From the NCBI GenBank assembly GCA_964410485.1, contig CAYPHJ010000002.1, forward strand, positions 43,779 to 107,778: 64,000 bases of DNA. Direction: 5' to 3'. The notes beneath the pieces are model-generated. The model was not told the origin of the DNA, did no database searches, and was given only the letters and a program-made list of their open reading frames with translations. The stretch is from CAYPHJ01 sp964410485. GTDB taxonomy: Bacteria; Desulfobacterota; Binatia; UBA9968. A program made the translations under genes and the position numbers. Shown piece after piece: positions 25,691 to 34,132 of the stretch. Position 1 is the first letter of the stretch. Every line of letters starts with the position of its first letter.

Positions 25691-26110
25691 ATGAAAAGTT
25701 ATCGTAAAGAACTGTGGTTCAATACGCCGGCGCGTATGGCGTTTGTCAATATTACCGCCCAAGTAAACGACTGCTTGCGAGAGAGCGGCGTCAAGGAGGG
25801 ATTGGCGCTTGTTAACGCCATGCATATTACCGCGTCGGTGTTCATCAACGATGATGAGTCCGGTCTACACCACGATTACGGTGAATGGCTCGAGAAACTC
25901 GCGCCGCACGAGCCGATCCGGCAGTACCGGCACAACGACACGGGGGAGGACAACGCCGATGCGCACATGAAGCGGCAGGTGATGGGGCGGGAGGTGATTG
26001 TTGCCGTGACCGGAGGCAAGCTGGATTTCGGCCCTTGGGAACAGATTTTTTACGGCGAGTTTGATGGCCGGCGGCGGAAACGGGTACTGGTCAAGATCAT
26101 CGGCGAATAA
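25691..26110 (+). CDS. YjbQ family protein (secondary thiamine-phosphate synthase)
   Basis: The ATG at 25691 is preferred over the in-frame TTG at 25682, giving 139 residues, normal for the family. Conserved elements are HITASVFINDDESGLHHD, then PIRQYRHN, NADAHMKRQVMGREV and the end GPWEQIFYGEFDG. Family members (UPF0047) show weak thiamine-phosphate synthase activity and form trimers; their main role is uncertain. It stands alone after the repeat-rich gap. Confidence 0.88.
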   Translation: MKSYRKELWFNTPARMAFVNITAQVNDCLRESGVKEGLALVNAMHITASVFINDDESGLHHDYGEWLEKLAPHEPIRQYRHNDTGEDNADAHMKRQVMGREVIVAVTGGKLDFGPWEQIFYGEFDGRRRKRVLVKIIGE

Positions 26111-26228
26111 TCCAAATCTCCCCGACCCCTCTTGTCAAAAGAAAAAGACCGGAGCTCAGGCGGACGGTGCGCTTGAATATCCGCGGTAATCACCGTCTCT
26201 GTATGTCGCCCTGTAGAAAAGAAGAATA

Positions 26229-26264
26229 CCTGTATGTCCCCTTAAAAGGGGGATAAAGGGGGAT
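26229..26264. repeat. Short CCCCTT/AAGGGG palindromic element
   Basis: GTCCCCTTAAAAGGGGGATAAAGGGGGATTT resembles part of the AAATCCCC elements at 21559 and 36938. It ends only 6 nt before the probable TTG start of the next gene. Confidence 0.55.
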
Positions 26265-26269
26265 TTGGG

Positions 26270-27523
26270 TTGCGAACATTAAAGCGACAGCTTCCCAAGC
26301 GGGAAACGGGCAAAGCCCGTTTTCGCTACATCGAGCAGGGTGGAGACCAGGCGCCCGACCGGGGCGCTTACATCGCACCGTGTCCACACTACCCGCACTG
26401 TGTCGGTTGTACTTTAATCGATCTGCCGTATCCTGAGCAGCTGGTAAAAAAACGCCGGATCGTCACAAGCGCGTTTGCGGCCTACCCGGCGCTCTCGGGC
26501 TTGTTTGTGCCGGAGGTTGTCGCCGCGCCAAGGCGTCTGGCTTATCGGGCGCGCGTCAAACTGGTGACGCGGAGAACCAAAGGGGAGATTGCATTCGGCC
26601 TCTATGTGCCCGGCAGTCACCGGGTCGTAGATATCTCCTCCTGCCCGGTCCATCCCAAGATGGTCAATGATGTGATCCGATATCTCAAAATGAAGTGCCG
26701 CGCTCTTGAGATCGAACCGTATGACGAGAGAGACGACACCGGTCAGCTTCGTTACCTGGATTTTCGGCAAAGCTTTGCCAAGCGTGAGCTAATCGTTACG
26801 CTGGTGACTCGACATGGCGAGTTTGCCCAGGGAGGCGCCTTGGCGCGCTCCTTGATGCGCCGGTTCCGTTTTGTCGTCGGTGTAGTTCAGAACATCAACG
26901 AGGCCAGGGGGAACGTCATCTGGGGAACGAGTTTTCGCACCCTCGCAGGTCGTGATTGGCTGGTCGAGCGCATCGGTCATTTGCAGCTGGGAGCCCCGGC
27001 TGGTGTCTTTTCGCAGGCCAATCCTTTCACGGCGCGGGAAATATATGAATGGGTGCTCCGTTCGGCCGATCTCAAAGGCACCGAGACAGCACTGGACCTG
27101 TACTCTGGTATCGGGCCGATCGCGCTATTTCTTGCCGACTCCGCGCGCCAGGTCTGGGGCATTGATGAGAACGCGGTCTCGATTGCAGCAGCGAAACAAA
27201 ACGCGCGCAGAAACGGTATCTCAAACTGCCGCTTCGTCATCGGGGACGTCGCGGCGAAAACCACCGAGCTCAAACGTGAGCTGAAAGACATCGATCTTCT
27301 GACGTTGAACCCGCCGCGCAAAGGCCTCCAACCACCGGCCATGGAAGCGTTGATTGCTACAGGGGCAACGAAGATTATCTATGTTTCATGCGATCCAAGC
27401 AGCCTCGCGCGGGATTTGAATCGGCTCTTGGAGCACGGCCTTCGCCTCCGCGTTGTGCAACCCTTCGACATGTTTCCGCAAACCGAAGAAGTAGAAACCG
27501 TGGCAGTGTTGGAAAGAACGTAG
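26270..27523 (+). CDS. 23S rRNA/tRNA uracil-C5 methyltransferase, RlmD/TrmA family
   Basis: About 417 residues from a TTG start at 26270; no ATG lies near, so the start is uncertain, and the first ~25 codons overlap hairpin-forming sequence. A 4Fe-4S-type cysteine motif (CPHYPHCVGC, about residues 38-47) is followed by the central domain and a Rossmann methyltransferase domain. That domain has LDLYSGIGPIALFLA (SAM binding), LNPPRKGL and the nucleophile Cys in YVSCDPSSLARDL. The N-terminal TRAM domain of RlmD is missing. The enzyme methylates uracil C5 in rRNA or tRNA; the exact site cannot be told. Confidence 0.85.
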   Translation: MRTLKRQLPKRETGKARFRYIEQGGDQAPDRGAYIAPCPHYPHCVGCTLIDLPYPEQLVKKRRIVTSAFAAYPALSGLFVPEVVAAPRRLAYRARVKLVTRRTKGEIAFGLYVPGSHRVVDISSCPVHPKMVNDVIRYLKMKCRALEIEPYDERDDTGQLRYLDFRQSFAKRELIVTLVTRHGEFAQGGALARSLMRRFRFVVGVVQNINEARGNVIWGTSFRTLAGRDWLVERIGHLQLGAPAGVFSQANPFTAREIYEWVLRSADLKGTETALDLYSGIGPIALFLADSARQVWGIDENAVSIAAAKQNARRNGISNCRFVIGDVAAKTTELKRELKDIDLLTLNPPRKGLQPPAMEALIATGATKIIYVSCDPSSLARDLNRLLEHGLRLRVVQPFDMFPQTEEVETVAVLERT

Positions 27524-27609
27524 CGCTGATCGCACCTAGACATTCACCACAAATGTCTCTGCGCGGTTAGCTCAAGGCTGTACCAGCTTGAATGATGCGG
27601 AAGTACATC

Positions 27610-27700
27610 ACACCACGAAGCACACGAAGGAGACGAAGTTCGGATAAAGAATTTCAAAAAAAGCTTTCTTCCGTCGTGGTCTTCGTGACCTCCTTCGAAA
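27610..27700. repeat. CACGAAGNN nonamer array, inverted pair, copy 2
   Basis: The left arm has CACCACGAAG, CACACGAAG, GAGACGAAG in 9-nt step. The right arm (27672-27697) has GTCGTGGT, CTTCGTGACCT. The architecture matches 2441-2531, with an A/T-rich centre. Confidence 0.8.
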
Positions 27701-27752
27701 GTGGGTTTGGGGTGGCGCCATATAATTCCCGTGCCCGTGCCCTGGACACCGG

Positions 27753-27852
27753 CTGTCATTCTGAGGAGCGCAGCGACGAAGAATCCGCTTTTTTCTTCGA
27801 AACGGAACAAAAAACATAAAAGCAGATCCTTCACTTCCGTTCAGGATGACGG
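27753..27852. repeat. TGTCATTCTGAGG inverted element, copy 1
   Basis: TGTCATTCTGAGGAGCG and, facing it, CTTCCGTTCAGGATGACGG form the ends. The inner part includes GACGAAGAATCCGC and AGCAGATCCTTCACTT. A second copy in the other orientation lies at 37073. The 27524-28065 interval contains no gene that I can support. Confidence 0.75.
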
Positions 27853-28065
27853 TCCTGCGGTGGGACAGATAACAATCGTGAGGGTACTTTCATCGTGTGT
27901 GGGCGAGCGTAAGATCATGAAACACTTCGTGGTAAAACGATCTTTTCTACCTTGGTTGCGGCTCTGCAGTCCTAGGGGCGTGTGGCATCTCTCGCGCTTG
28001 TATTTTGTGCCGATTTTACGCATATGTGATTCGTCGTTTGCAGCTCCACTTTCTCTTCTTGAACC

Positions 28066-28203
28066 CTAGCAGGCTGCTGAAAAACTCTCCGTTCACCCTT
28101 CGAGAACCTCAGGGCGAACGGAGAGGAACTTGAAATGAGTAGGGGTTTTCCGTTCATGCTGAGCCTGTCGAAGCATTCCGAATCTTTTTTCAGCAACTTG
28201 CTA
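28066..28203. mobile_element. MITE-like element with CTAGCAGGCTGCTGAAAAA-type terminal repeats
   Basis: The left end CTAGCAGGCTGCTGAAAAA and the right end TTTTTCAGCAACTTGCTA are inverted repeats (about 15 of 18 matching). Inside are two further inverted segments (CGTTCACCCTTCGAG and its partner near 28150). It encodes nothing, which fits a miniature or REP-like element. The stop codon of the MFS gene lies within the right terminal repeat. Confidence 0.65.
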
Positions 28204-29490
28204 CACCGAGCGGTAACTCCAGAGTTGGGGAATGGTCCAGCAAACCACCAGAATTGTCATCGCGCACAGCAGTGAGCCGAACAGCACTGCGTTGGAAGCG
28301 CCGACCAAGGCGGCGGCAGCTCCGGCGATGATGGCGCCGATCGCGTTGGTCATCTGAGCAAAGACCGTAAGAAAGCTCGATGCGCGCCCGCGCATATTAT
28401 CGGGCGCGAGCATCTGCACCATGGTGCGCCGGATGGCGACACCGATCGAGTCACTGAAACCAAGCGCACCAACGGCGAGAAGCCCCATCCAAAACCACGG
28501 GGAGACACCCAAAAAAGCCAGGCTCAAAGCAAACAAAAAAGTTCCCATGATGGCGACGGCGCCCTTGCGTTCGATATTGCCAAGCATAAGCAAAAGCCCG
28601 GACCCGACGACCGCGCCGATTGCCGGCGCCGCATAGAGTGTGCCGAGACCTCCGGCTCCAACGTCGAATACTTCGGCGGCAAAGATAGGCAAGATGGGCC
28701 GATAGTAGCCAAACAAAACAGCAAAAAAGTCGAGTAGAAAAAGGGAGAGAATAATTCGTGTATGCCAGAGAAACTCAAAGCCTTCGATCAAGCTGCTTAA
28801 CCTGATCTGGCGGGGCGGACCATGGGGTTGACCTGAGCTACGGACCATCAGCACTGCCAGTAGAGAAGGCAGGAGAAGCGCCGCATCAACAAAATACGTG
28901 ACCTGAATCCCGCCCCAATCGATGAGATATCCCGCCAATACCGGGCCCATGAGTTGTGTTCCTTGCTGCATCATCGTCGTCAACGTCACCGCATTGAGAA
29001 GATAAGATGGCGGGATGAGGCTTGGAACAATGGCTTGACGTGCCGGCCCGCCGAGGACCTGAAGCGCTGCCGACATTAGAATCAGAATATTGATCTGCCA
29101 GATGCGCACGGTGCCTGTCGCTGTCAGCACTCCCAACAGCATCCCGGGAATGATGTTCAACAGCTGGGTTATCATCATCATTTTTTTGCGGTTGAAGGTG
29201 TCGGCAAGTACGCCCCCGAGAAGGCCAAAAAAAACGAACGGAATAGCCTGAAAGAATCCCGTGATACCGAGTTGTAGCGAAGAGCCGGACAGTTCGTAGA
29301 CGTGGTAGAGAGTGGCCATATTGCGCATGTGCATGGAGGTGTGGGCGCAAAGAATGGCCAGCCAAACGAACCGAAAGTCGCGAATCAGAAAAGAAGACCA
29401 GGGACGTATGGGGGAATCGGCTGCGGGACTGGTGTCTTGTGGATTTTGCGGCGTCACTGAGTTGCAAAACGGGCTTGAGGTGAGCCGCAA
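28201..29490 (-). CDS. MFS transporter, EntS-like
   Basis: The 429-residue protein has about 12 membrane helices after a Pro-rich N-terminal tail (about residues 1-30). The loop after helix 2 reads GGVLADTFNRKKMMMI, the MFS signature. FLIRDFRFVWLAILCAHTSMHM places it in the same subgroup as the protein at 13258. It probably exports a hydrophobic or siderophore-like compound across the inner membrane. Its TAG stop is formed within the end of the MITE-like repeat at 28066-28203, so the C-terminus may have been trimmed or replaced by that insertion. Confidence 0.87.
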   Translation of the reverse strand: MRLTSSPFCNSVTPQNPQDTSPAADSPIRPWSSFLIRDFRFVWLAILCAHTSMHMRNMATLYHVYELSGSSLQLGITGFFQAIPFVFFGLLGGVLADTFNRKKMMMITQLLNIIPGMLLGVLTATGTVRIWQINILILMSAALQVLGGPARQAIVPSLIPPSYLLNAVTLTTMMQQGTQLMGPVLAGYLIDWGGIQVTYFVDAALLLPSLLAVLMVRSSGQPHGPPRQIRLSSLIEGFEFLWHTRIILSLFLLDFFAVLFGYYRPILPIFAAEVFDVGAGGLGTLYAAPAIGAVVGSGLLLMLGNIERKGAVAIMGTFLFALSLAFLGVSPWFWMGLLAVGALGFSDSIGVAIRRTMVQMLAPDNMRGRASSFLTVFAQMTNAIGAIIAGAAAALVGASNAVLFGSLLCAMTILVVCWTIPQLWSYRSV

Positions 29491-29567
29491 TGGTAGCTAG
29501 TAGAAGCGAGCCAGTCAACGCGACGGACCGTGTGTGAACCGTCCCCCGCAGCAAGACCGGAAAAGAA

Positions 29568-29592
29568 CAAAGCCATGGCAGACCAGCTGAGG
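29568..29592. repeat. Left copy of a 25-nt direct repeat flanking the VapBC block
   Basis: CAAAGCCATGGCAGACCAGC and 5 more nt match 21 of 25 positions with 30443-30467. The pair brackets the G+C-rich toxin-antitoxin block. Confidence 0.5.
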
Positions 29593-29627
29593 CCCCATCC
29601 CGCGGGCCGCTCGAGGAATGGCGCGCG

Positions 29628-30044
29628 TTAAATGCCCCGCACGGTCAGCCCGCGCGAGAGCGCGGCAGACGCCTGCCGATCATCATGGGTCCAGAACTCG
29701 AGCGGCTCGCCCACGGCCGCAGCCGCGAGCAACTCCGCGGTTGCGACGTGGATCGCGTCGAGTGCGCGTACGTTGACCGCGAACGGGTCCTTCGCGCGAT
29801 CGATCACCAGGTCTTCGACGGGTGCGAGATCGAGCATCGCCACCAGATCCGTCAGCTCCTTGCGCTTGATCGCCGTCTGCGCATCATCGAGCAAGCCGAG
29901 CAGGCGCGCCCGATCGATCGCGCGAAAAGCTTCCACCTCGACCAGACGTGATGATACGACGCGATCCCCGGGCGCGAGCGGAACAGCGGGCCCGGGCTCT
30001 GTGAACAGCACCCGCAACAGCGCGCTAGCGTCGACGTACTTCAC
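29628..30044 (-). CDS. VapC-type PIN-domain ribonuclease toxin
   Basis: A GTG start at 30044 (138 residues) opens the frame directly at the PIN domain, MKYVDASALLRVLF. Acidic active-site residues are the Asp in VDAS, the Glu in VEVEAFRAID, the Asp in ALDAIHVATA and the Asp in THDDRQ, a complete PIN quartet. VapC toxins cut tRNA or rRNA when not bound by their antitoxin. The gene overlaps the upstream antitoxin gene by 20 nt, the usual linkage. The local G+C is visibly higher than in the neighbours, suggesting acquisition. Confidence 0.88.
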   Translation of the reverse strand: MKYVDASALLRVLFTEPGPAVPLAPGDRVVSSRLVEVEAFRAIDRARLLGLLDDAQTAIKRKELTDLVAMLDLAPVEDLVIDRAKDPFAVNVRALDAIHVATAELLAAAAVGEPLEFWTHDDRQASAALSRGLTVRGI

Positions 30045-30315
30045 TAGGATCCTCGCGGACGTCGCGGAGTGCCGCCTGGATATCGACACGGCGATCGAGC
30101 GTGGAAATAGAGAGCCGGCCCCAGTCTTGGCTGCCGAGCCGCAGGCGCCCGGCGCTTGCCAAGCGATCACGCCACGACACCGCCACCGGATCAGGCGGGC
30201 CGAGCTGCGCGATCGGCTCGTCGCGATCCTTCACGACGAAGCGCGTGCCGCGCGCAGCCATCCGCAGGTATTTGCTCAGGTGCGCCTTGAGCTCGCTGAC
30301 ATTGATGGCCTTCAT
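30025..30315 (-). CDS. Phd/YefM-family antitoxin
   Basis: The 96-residue protein begins with MKAINVSELKAHLSKYLRMA and VVKDRDEPIAQLGP, the Phd/YefM DNA-binding fold. The C-terminal ~45 residues are the toxin-binding tail (SISTLDRRVDIQAALRDVRED). It precedes and overlaps vapC. By analogy, the pair represses its own promoter. Confidence 0.87.
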   Translation of the reverse strand: MKAINVSELKAHLSKYLRMAARGTRFVVKDRDEPIAQLGPPDPVAVSWRDRLASAGRLRLGSQDWGRLSISTLDRRVDIQAALRDVREDPSEVRRR

Positions 30316-30442
30316 GGGCTGATTATAAGACCATCATGGATTCAATCGCAACTCAAGGGAGCCGGCGGTCAGACCCAGTGGAGCTTTGCGGGTTCGCACT
30401 TCATCTGAAGTGGTCAACCAACTCTTGTGAAAACCAAAAGGG

Positions 30443-30512
30443 CAAAACCATGCCAGATCAGCTGACGACCATCAGAGCCGGCAAACGCATGAGCGCTTTT
30501 GGGCCCTGAGAC
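30443..30512 (-). pseudogene. Decayed gene end, paralogue of the 32432 remnant, plus right 25-nt direct repeat
   Basis: On the minus strand the frame reads QGPKALMRLPALMVVS, then a stop at 30458. The remnant at 32432 reads EGPKALMRLPAPLRS in its corresponding segment, and the DNA matches at about 19 of 23 positions. Beyond 30512 the similarity ends and the G+C-rich block starts. The 25-nt repeat at 30443-30467 also occurs at 29568. Confidence 0.5.
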
Positions 30513-30731
30513 GACGCGTTCGACGCCGCCGCGGTCGAGCGCGCGGAGTGCGACGCGCAGCACGTCGGTTCGATCGATGCCGCGGTGCCCGCACGCGCGC
30601 ACCAGGACGTGCTGCCGGCCGTCGTGCGGCTGGTGTGGCGTCGCGACGGCGGCGGCCACGAGGCGTCGAACTGCATCCTGCTGTGCTGGCACTGGGGACG
30701 GGCGGCGCGATCCTGCGTTACACGGCCACGA

Positions 30732-31769
30732 CTACGGACACGTGCCGTTAACGATGTGATCCTGTGCGAACACGCTGACGAGACCGCCGCCGAACGAGGC
30801 ATTCAACTGCTGCAGGATCGGGTGAAGCTCGGCGATGGTCACCGCGCCCGAGCCGCCGGCGAGTAACGTATTGGCGATGGCTAGCACTTGTCGGATCGTC
30901 AACCCGTTCAGCGTCGTCGTTGCGAGCGCGCACACCCGCAGGTCCCCGAACGTCAAACCCGTCGCACCCATCAAGAAGCCGGCGTCCGAGAAGTCGACGT
31001 TGAGCTTCAACGCGACAGTGTTGCCGCCAAACGCTCCAGGCGAGCTGGTGGTGGGATTGACGAGGTTACTCGTGAGCGGTCCGATTGAACCGGATTGCGG
31101 CAGATACGCGAGCACGGCGGACGCGCTCGTGAAGGTCATCGCGAGCACGCCCGGGATGCCGACACGGAGCACGCCGAATGTCGATGCGTAGACGGCTCCA
31201 TAGCGGGCCAGCAGCAGAGCGCCCGCCGCGGTGGCGCTGTTGCCCCACGACACCTGCGGATACGTGATCACATCCCCAGCCTCCCACCCACACCCCGGCG
31301 TCCCCGGCGTACACGCGTGTGGCCCGATCACCTGCGTATCGCACGCCTGCAGATCGATCCCGTTGACGATCGGGAAATCGAACGTCCCGTCGCTCACCGT
31401 CGTGCCGCCGCCGGTCAGCCGCGCGCAGTTCGTGATCGTCCCGCCGTCGCTGCCGCCGTCGAAGCTGACCGTCACCGTACCGCTGGTCGCGCCGAGGTTG
31501 ATCACGGCGTTCGAGAACGTCACGGTCCCCGTCGTCGTGATGTCGTCGGCAGTGTCGCTCAGCGTCACCGGGCCGTTGCCGTTGGTCTGCGCCGTGACCT
31601 TGAGACCGAGGCGCGCGGGCACGCTGCGTACGCGCTTCTCGTAGCTGTCGATCACGCCGTCGCCGTTGATGTCGATGTTGGGTGCGCTCGCCGCGCTGGT
31701 GTGCGTTGCCGAACGACAGGCAAGATAGATACCGTCAACAAGACGGTGACCTGGACGATTACAGAACAA
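30732..31769 (-). CDS. Fragment of a secreted calcium-loop protein, 5'-truncated
   Basis: The ~345-codon frame follows an in-frame stop and has no signal peptide, so the true N-terminus is lost and the first ~20 residues are likely junk. Next comes an EF-hand/dockerin-like loop (NIDINGDGVIDSYEKR). A long Gly/Thr/Ser-rich extracellular-type region with several Cys follows (CDTQVIGPHACTPGTPGCGWEAGD), then a C-terminal part resembling dockerin-like helices (LNGLTIRQVLAIANTLL, AELHPILQQLNASFGGG). G+C and codon use differ from the flanking genes. It is probably a transferred or misassembled remnant of a larger secreted protein. No function assigned. Confidence 0.6.
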   Translation of the reverse strand: MFCNRPGHRLVDGIYLACRSATHTSAASAPNIDINGDGVIDSYEKRVRSVPARLGLKVTAQTNGNGPVTLSDTADDITTTGTVTFSNAVINLGATSGTVTVSFDGGSDGGTITNCARLTGGGTTVSDGTFDFPIVNGIDLQACDTQVIGPHACTPGTPGCGWEAGDVITYPQVSWGNSATAAGALLLARYGAVYASTFGVLRVGIPGVLAMTFTSASAVLAYLPQSGSIGPLTSNLVNPTTSSPGAFGGNTVALKLNVDFSDAGFLMGATGLTFGDLRVCALATTTLNGLTIRQVLAIANTLLAGGSGAVTIAELHPILQQLNASFGGGLVSVFAQDHIVNGTCP

Positions 31770-31879
31770 TCAATTCAAAGCAGGGTATGCGCGAACCCCA
31801 GGCCAGATAAGTTTTAGAACATACCTATAACCGGTGCGTAGACGTGCAGGTGAACGCCTAAGCATGATATATTCAATCG

Positions 31880-32140
31880 GTGATTTTTGAGTGGGATCCA
31901 AAAAAGGCAAAGGCTAATCTGCGTAAGCACGGGGTCTCTTTTGAGGAAGCAGCAACGGTGTTCCTGGACCCGTCGGCTATGACGTTTACCGACCCCGACC
32001 ACTCCGAAGAAGAGGATCGCGAGATCACGATTGGCTTGACGACGAAACAAAGACTTGTGTTTGTGTCGCACTGTGGGCGAGGGGATCGCAGCCGGATCAT
32101 TAGTGCACGACAAGCGACTCGAAAGGAGCGTAAACAGTGA
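31880..32140 (+). CDS. brnT: BrnT-family toxin
   Basis: A GTG start at 31880 gives 86 residues with the family pattern FEWDPKKAKANLRKHGVSFEEA, AMTFTDPDHSEEEDREITIG, VFVSHCGRGDRSRIISARQATRKER. BrnT toxins have a RelE-like fold and cut RNA. The gene overlaps the next by 4 nt (GTGA), which points to translational coupling with its antitoxin. Confidence 0.9.
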   Translation: MIFEWDPKKAKANLRKHGVSFEEAATVFLDPSAMTFTDPDHSEEEDREITIGLTTKQRLVFVSHCGRGDRSRIISARQATRKERKQ

Positions 32141-32424
32141 AGAAGGCATCGACCCGCAAACAAAGTGACGAGTTGCGTCCAGAATATGATATTTCAAAAT
32201 TGAGGGGTGGAGTTCGTGGGAAATACTACGCGCGGGCACGTGCCGGGACCAATCTAGTCTTGATTGAACCAGAGTTGGCAAACGTTTTCCCCGATGCCAG
32301 CTCAGTGAACCGAGCGTTGCGTTTGTTGGCAGACACAGCAGAGGCTGCCGCCGGTCACACTAAGCGTGTGCGCCACACACCGCACAAGCGGTTTAAGCGG
32401 ACTAGCCGGAAACCAGCCGTTTAG
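32137..32424 (+). CDS. Antitoxin paired with BrnT
   Basis: The 95-residue protein (GTG start) has DELRPEYDISKLRGGVRGKYYARARAGTNLVLIEPELANVFPDASSVNRALRLLAD in short motif order. This is a pattern I know from antitoxin-like partners of BrnT/RelE-type toxins, in which a beta-strand and a ribbon-helix-helix-like C-terminal half bind DNA. The tail is strongly basic (HTPHKRFKRTSRK). It is not the classical BrnA sequence, so I leave the symbol empty. Confidence 0.78.
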   Translation: MKKASTRKQSDELRPEYDISKLRGGVRGKYYARARAGTNLVLIEPELANVFPDASSVNRALRLLADTAEAAAGHTKRVRHTPHKRFKRTSRKPAV

Positions 32425-32431
32425 CCGAGCG

Positions 32432-32704
32432 TTAACGGGCTCTGCTCATCTTCTCAAATGAAGAAAAGATACTGCGAAGAGGTGCCGGCAGGCGCATGAG
32501 CGCCTTTGGACCTTCCTGTCCGAGCGCTTCCGGTCCCTGGTAGCGGGCGAGATCGCGCCAGGTGCGGAGACAAAGCTCATTGAAAGGATCTGTGCGCGGC
32601 TTGCCATGACTTTCCACTTTTTCATAGCCGCTGATCTTGCCCATGCTGCCACCCCACTGGTCGCGGCTGCCGCAGAGATAGCCGAAAGGAGAATGCTCGG
32701 TGGC
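32432..32704 (-). pseudogene. 3' remnant of an unidentified gene, truncated at a repeat array
   Basis: The minus-strand frame reads ATEHSPFGYLCGSRDQWGGS, then GKISGYEKVESHGKPRTDPFNEL, and ends EKMSRAR. It is protein-like and starts without any start codon, exactly where the CCTTCGCG array begins (32708). It is thus the last ~90 codons of a gene whose 5' part is missing. A paralogous end fragment is at 30458. I cannot name the family. Confidence 0.55.
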
Positions 32705-32707
32705 ACA

Positions 32708-32733
32708 CCTTCGCGCCTTTGCGCCTTCGCGGG
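32708..32733. repeat. CCTTCGCG octamer array
   Basis: Three units (CCTTCGCG, CCTTTGCG, CCTTCGCG) in exact 8-nt step plus GG, between the truncated remnant and the dehydrogenase stop. Confidence 0.75.
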
Positions 32734-32792
32734 AGATAATCCCGATTTTGGTTGCGGCTCTGCCGCCCTACGCTCTTTCCGGTTGCGAACCC

Positions 32793-33869
32793 TTACAACA
32801 AGCTCTCGCCGCCGAAGCGGCTCTTCCACTGGTCGATGACTTCCGTATTGTATACGTGGATGGGAACTTCACCCTTCAGAGCTGCAAGGACCGCCTGGGT
32901 TCCCCAAAGCAGGCCGGTTTTGAGGCCGCTGCCATAATTGGACGAAATCATATGCGGCGAAATGAGCACGCGGTCGTCCATCTTGCGAAACGGACTGTCG
33001 GCGGCAATCGGTTCGTTCTCAAAAACGTCCAAAGCGGCGCCGGCGATCTTCTTGTTTTGGAGCGCATCAACGAGCGCTTTCTCGTCCACACAGTAGCCGC
33101 GCGACGTATTGATGAGAATCGCCGTTGGCTTCATCATGGCCAGTGTCTCGGCATTCATCATGTGACGCGTTTCTTTAGTGAGGACCACATGCAACGTAAC
33201 GACATCGGCCTGCTTCAGAACCGATGGAAGATCGTGCACGCGCTCCACGCCGAGTTCCTGAAACTTCGAGTCGGGAACATAGGGATCGTAGCCTATCGTC
33301 CGCATGCCCCAGGGCCGCATGAGCTTCGCGACACGGCTGCCGATTCGGCCGAGGCCGATAATGCCGAGGGTGATGCCGGGGTAGCCATCCTCTTCACGAT
33401 AGCCGATGAACGTTCCCTGGAGCTTCATGTCTCTCCAACCGCTCGTCGTCTTCAGGTAGCGGTCCCGTTCACGGACTTTTTTGAGCAGAGTCAGCATGTT
33501 CGTGATCGTTCCCTCGGCCACGCCGCCCCAGTTGGATTCCGTCGGTCCATGGGTCACCAGGATGCCCATCTCTGTCGCGGCATCGACATCGACATCATCC
33601 ACGCCGATGGTAAATTTGGCCACGATGCGCAGATTCTTGGGTGCTTGCATGATTTTTTGGGTGATAGGGGAGCTGCGAATGGAGGTTCCCATCAAGGCAT
33701 CGCAACCCTCGGCTATTCTTGCCATCTCTTCCTCGTTATTTCCTTGCGGCGTGTCCCAGTTGGCCTTGCCCAAAATGAGATCACAGCCGGCATCCTCCAG
33801 CAGCTTGTGCGCTTCGCCGGTGGGATCTGCGGGTGCAAAGACGAACACTTTCGGTTTGGCCATTTTCAT
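32793..33869 (-). CDS. D-2-hydroxyacid dehydrogenase (NAD-dependent), second family member
   Basis: The 358-residue protein has the NAD motif GLGRIGSR (about residue 176). The catalytic Arg lies in NTSRGYCVDEKAL, Glu in FENEPIAADSP and His in ISPHMISSN. The sequence differs clearly from the paralogue at 6735, so the two probably have different substrates. It acts in the cytoplasm on 2-keto/D-2-hydroxy acids. Upstream, 33870-34132 contains a GTCTCNN array pair and no gene. Confidence 0.9.
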   Translation of the reverse strand: MKMAKPKVFVFAPADPTGEAHKLLEDAGCDLILGKANWDTPQGNNEEEMARIAEGCDALMGTSIRSSPITQKIMQAPKNLRIVAKFTIGVDDVDVDAATEMGILVTHGPTESNWGGVAEGTITNMLTLLKKVRERDRYLKTTSGWRDMKLQGTFIGYREEDGYPGITLGIIGLGRIGSRVAKLMRPWGMRTIGYDPYVPDSKFQELGVERVHDLPSVLKQADVVTLHVVLTKETRHMMNAETLAMMKPTAILINTSRGYCVDEKALVDALQNKKIAGAALDVFENEPIAADSPFRKMDDRVLISPHMISSNYGSGLKTGLLWGTQAVLAALKGEVPIHVYNTEVIDQWKSRFGGESLL

Positions 33870-33956
33870 TCTCTCCTTCTTAGATGAACGTTGTTAACTA
33901 AGCAAAATGTATAAGCCTGCTGCTAGACGAGTCAAGGTCGCGCAGGCAATCGTTTC

Positions 33957-34024
33957 GAGTCTCGGGTCTCAAGTCTCGAGTTTTCGCTCACCAACACGCG
34001 ACCCGGTACGCAAGACTCGGGACT
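33957..34024. repeat. GTCTCNN heptamer array with inverted partner
   Basis: Units GTCTCGG, GTCTCAA, GTCTCGA at 33959-33979 in 7-nt step. The facing arm around 33998-34024 includes CGACCCGG and GACTCGGGACT. It lies between divergently transcribed genes. Confidence 0.8.
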
Positions 34025-34132
34025 GCAGATGCACAGAAGGCTCGTTCTTTCGCTAGCTCCTCCATATGTCAATGATGCGGTCTAGCAACCAGGAACTATT
34101 TTCTGCTATACGACAACAGGTCGGGAGGAAAA

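Noticed and set aside
30499..30866. Short overlapping plus-strand frames at 30.5-30.9 kb
   Set aside because: No start context or motif; composition is that of G+C-rich random frames.
31095..31817. 240-codon plus-strand frame rich in Arg and His
   Set aside because: It lies opposite the secreted-protein frame, whose EF-hand loop and Gly/Thr composition are protein-like; the Arg/His composition is typical of an antisense frame.
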